DNA of 8,777 nt from Wenzhouxiangellaceae bacterium (GTDB lineage: Bacteria > Pseudomonadota > Gammaproteobacteria > Xanthomonadales > Wenzhouxiangellaceae), in assembly GCA_023258355.1 (NCBI GenBank), contig JALQZL010000061.1:1-8777 (forward strand). Reading direction: 5' to 3'. Below the pieces are notes generated by a model. The model saw only the letters and a list, made by a program, of their open reading frames with translations, had not been told where the DNA came from and ran no database searches. This document shows positions 8,247 to 8,777 of the stretch, piece after piece. Both the position numbers and the translations under genes were made by a program. Numbering within the stretch: position 1 is the stretch's first letter; each line of letters opens with the position of its first letter.

Positions 8247-8280
8247 CGGCAGACCAATCGTATGGTCTGTCGTTTGTTTT
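8247..8280 (+). promoter_or_regulatory. rpsL leader hairpin with U-rich tail, possible attenuator
   Basis: The arms CGGCAGACCA (8247-8256) and TGGTCTGTCG (8263-8272) form a 10-bp stem with one G-U wobble and a 6-nt loop. TTTGTTTT (8273-8280) follows directly. The hairpin begins about 4 nt after the predicted transcription start and ends just before the rpsL ribosome binding site. It resembles a weak intrinsic terminator, so premature termination is possible. Other readings are a 5' stabiliser of the mRNA or, as DNA, an operator with perfect 7-bp arms (CAGACCA and TGGTCTG). There is no upstream room for a competing antiterminator. From memory, computational screens listed putative attenuators before rpsL in Pseudomonas; homology to those is not tested here. 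Confidence 0.6.
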
Positions 8281-8282
8281 CT

Positions 8283-8287
8283 GAAGG
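8283..8287 (+). promoter_or_regulatory. Ribosome binding site of rpsL
   Basis: GAAGG lies 12 nt before the ATG at 8300, a somewhat long spacing, separated from it by an A/T-rich, probably unstructured stretch. It sits 3 nt after the U-rich tail of the leader hairpin, so hairpin folding leaves the site exposed and does not sequester it. Confidence 0.7.
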
Positions 8288-8299
8288 TTAAAAAATATT

Positions 8300-8674
8300 A
8301 TGTCTACGATCAATCAATTGGTCCGGAAGCCAAGACGGCCGAAGGATTACAAGTCGAACGTGCCTGCACTCGAGTCATCGCCACAGAAGCGAGGCGTTTG
8401 TACACGCGTGTACACCACGACACCGAAAAAGCCAAACTCAGCATTGAGGAAAGTGGCTCGTGTCCGTCTGACGAATGGTTATGAAGTCACCAGCTACATT
8501 GGTGGTGAGGGCCATAACCTCCAAGAGCACTCGGTTGTTCTGATCCGTGGTGGTCGGGTTAAAGATTTGCCAGGTGTTCGTTACCACACTGTTCGAGGTA
8601 GCCTTGACACTGCTGGCGTATCAGACCGCCGCCAAGGCCGCTCTAAATACGGCGCCAAGCGTCCTAAAAACTAA
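8300..8674 (+). CDS. rpsL: 30S ribosomal protein S12
   Basis: S12 lies at the decoding centre of the small ribosomal subunit and helps check codon-anticodon fit. The 124-residue product equals the E. coli length and aligns without gaps from MSTINQLVRKPR to SKYGAKRPKN. K43 (8426-8428) within TTTPKKPNSALRK, and K88 (8561-8563) and P91 within GGRVKDLPGVRYH, are the residues at which streptomycin resistance usually arises (K42 and K87 in mature numbering). All are wild type, so no rpsL-based resistance is predicted. D89 is the known methylthiolation site of RimO in E. coli. Positions 13-17 (RPKDY) and Ser27 in place of Cys differ from E. coli but fall in tolerant parts. It is the first gene of the str operon and is followed after 17 nt by rpsG. 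Confidence 0.99.
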   Translation: MSTINQLVRKPRRPKDYKSNVPALESSPQKRGVCTRVYTTTPKKPNSALRKVARVRLTNGYEVTSYIGGEGHNLQEHSVVLIRGGRVKDLPGVRYHTVRGSLDTAGVSDRRQGRSKYGAKRPKN

Positions 8675-8680
8675 ATTTTT

Positions 8681-8683
8681 GAG
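8681..8683 (+). promoter_or_regulatory. Weak ribosome binding site of rpsG
   Basis: Only GAG, within TTTTTGAGAATATTCC, matches the Shine-Dalgarno core, 8 nt before the rpsG ATG. The 17-nt spacer also contains the 8-bp palindrome GAATATTC (8683-8690). The weak site fits translation partly coupled to rpsL termination, which is inference. Confidence 0.45.
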
Positions 8684-8691
8684 AATATTCC

Positions 8692-8777
8692 ATGTCTAGA
8701 AAGCATTCTAATTTCGAACGCGCCATACTGCCGGATCCTAAGTTCGGTAATGAAATGATCGCTCGTTTCATCAATAT
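8692..8777 (+). CDS. rpsG: 30S ribosomal protein S7, 3'-truncated by window edge
   Basis: S7 nucleates assembly of the 3' domain of 16S rRNA and, in E. coli, feedback-represses the str operon. Only 28 complete codons are present. ILPDPKFGNEMIARFIN aligns with the E. coli S7 segment ILPDPKFGSELLAKFVN and makes the identification secure together with the rpsL-rpsG order. The ATG at 8692 is chosen because it places that segment at the family position (residue 12). The extreme N-terminus, MSRKHSNFERA, is less basic than the E. coli MPRRRVIGQRK. The rest of the gene is beyond the window. Confidence 0.96.
   Translation, partial: MSRKHSNFERAILPDPKFGNEMIARFIN

Noticed and set aside
7958..8257. 99-codon minus-strand open frame across the rpoC-rpsL gap
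   Set aside because: It begins inside the rpsL leader, covers the promoter and ends in the terminator stem. It has no recognisable domain, promoter or clear ribosome binding site, and the block it covers may be a non-coding repeat.
8426..8563. Streptomycin resistance mutation in rpsL
   Set aside because: K43 and K88 are both lysine, as in susceptible strains.

Overview
The window is a conserved housekeeping stretch from a proteobacterium, most probably a gammaproteobacterium. It covers the junction of the rif operon (RNA polymerase) and the str operon (ribosomal proteins S12 and S7). All genes are on the plus strand, in the order rpoB (5'-truncated by the window), rpoC, a 382-nt intergenic region, rpsL, and rpsG (3'-truncated). 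The assignment rests on proteobacterial lineage insertions in both polymerase subunits (SI1 and SI2 in beta, SI3 in beta'), near gap-free alignment with E. coli RpoC numbering, the gamma-like MDQNNPLSE rifampicin region, and direct rpoC-rpsL linkage as in Pseudomonas and relatives. In E. coli the two operons are far apart. Genus cannot be determined. GC content looks close to 50% by eye, with no compositional break.

Bases 1-3669 encode beta from about E. coli residue 133 to the C-terminus. A 21-nt gap with a very strong Shine-Dalgarno leads to the GTG start of rpoC (3691-7917, 1408 aa). Catalytic, zinc-binding and ppGpp-binding residues of both subunits are present. The rifampicin-contact residues in beta and the streptomycin-determining lysines of S12 are in the wild-type state.

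Bases 7918-8299 are non-coding and hold the regulatory material. A stem-loop overlapping the rpoC stop codon is followed at once by a strong intrinsic terminator. Then come about 230 nt without a convincing gene, containing short inverted repeats and a G-rich tract. Next is a near-consensus sigma70 promoter (TTGACA, 17-nt spacer, TAAAAT) with a C-rich discriminator, and then a promoter-proximal leader hairpin with a U-rich tail before rpsL.

beta and beta' form the polymerase catalytic core, and S12 and S7 are small-subunit proteins. Retained ppGpp sites in beta' together with the discriminator of the rpsL promoter fit growth-rate (stringent) control of ribosomal protein synthesis. The rpsL-rpsG spacer is only 17 nt, too short for the E. 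coli type intercistronic S7 feedback site, so the leader hairpin is the most plausible alternative control point in view. I found no mobile element, CRISPR array, RNA gene or novel protein system. The interesting content is regulatory and modest.
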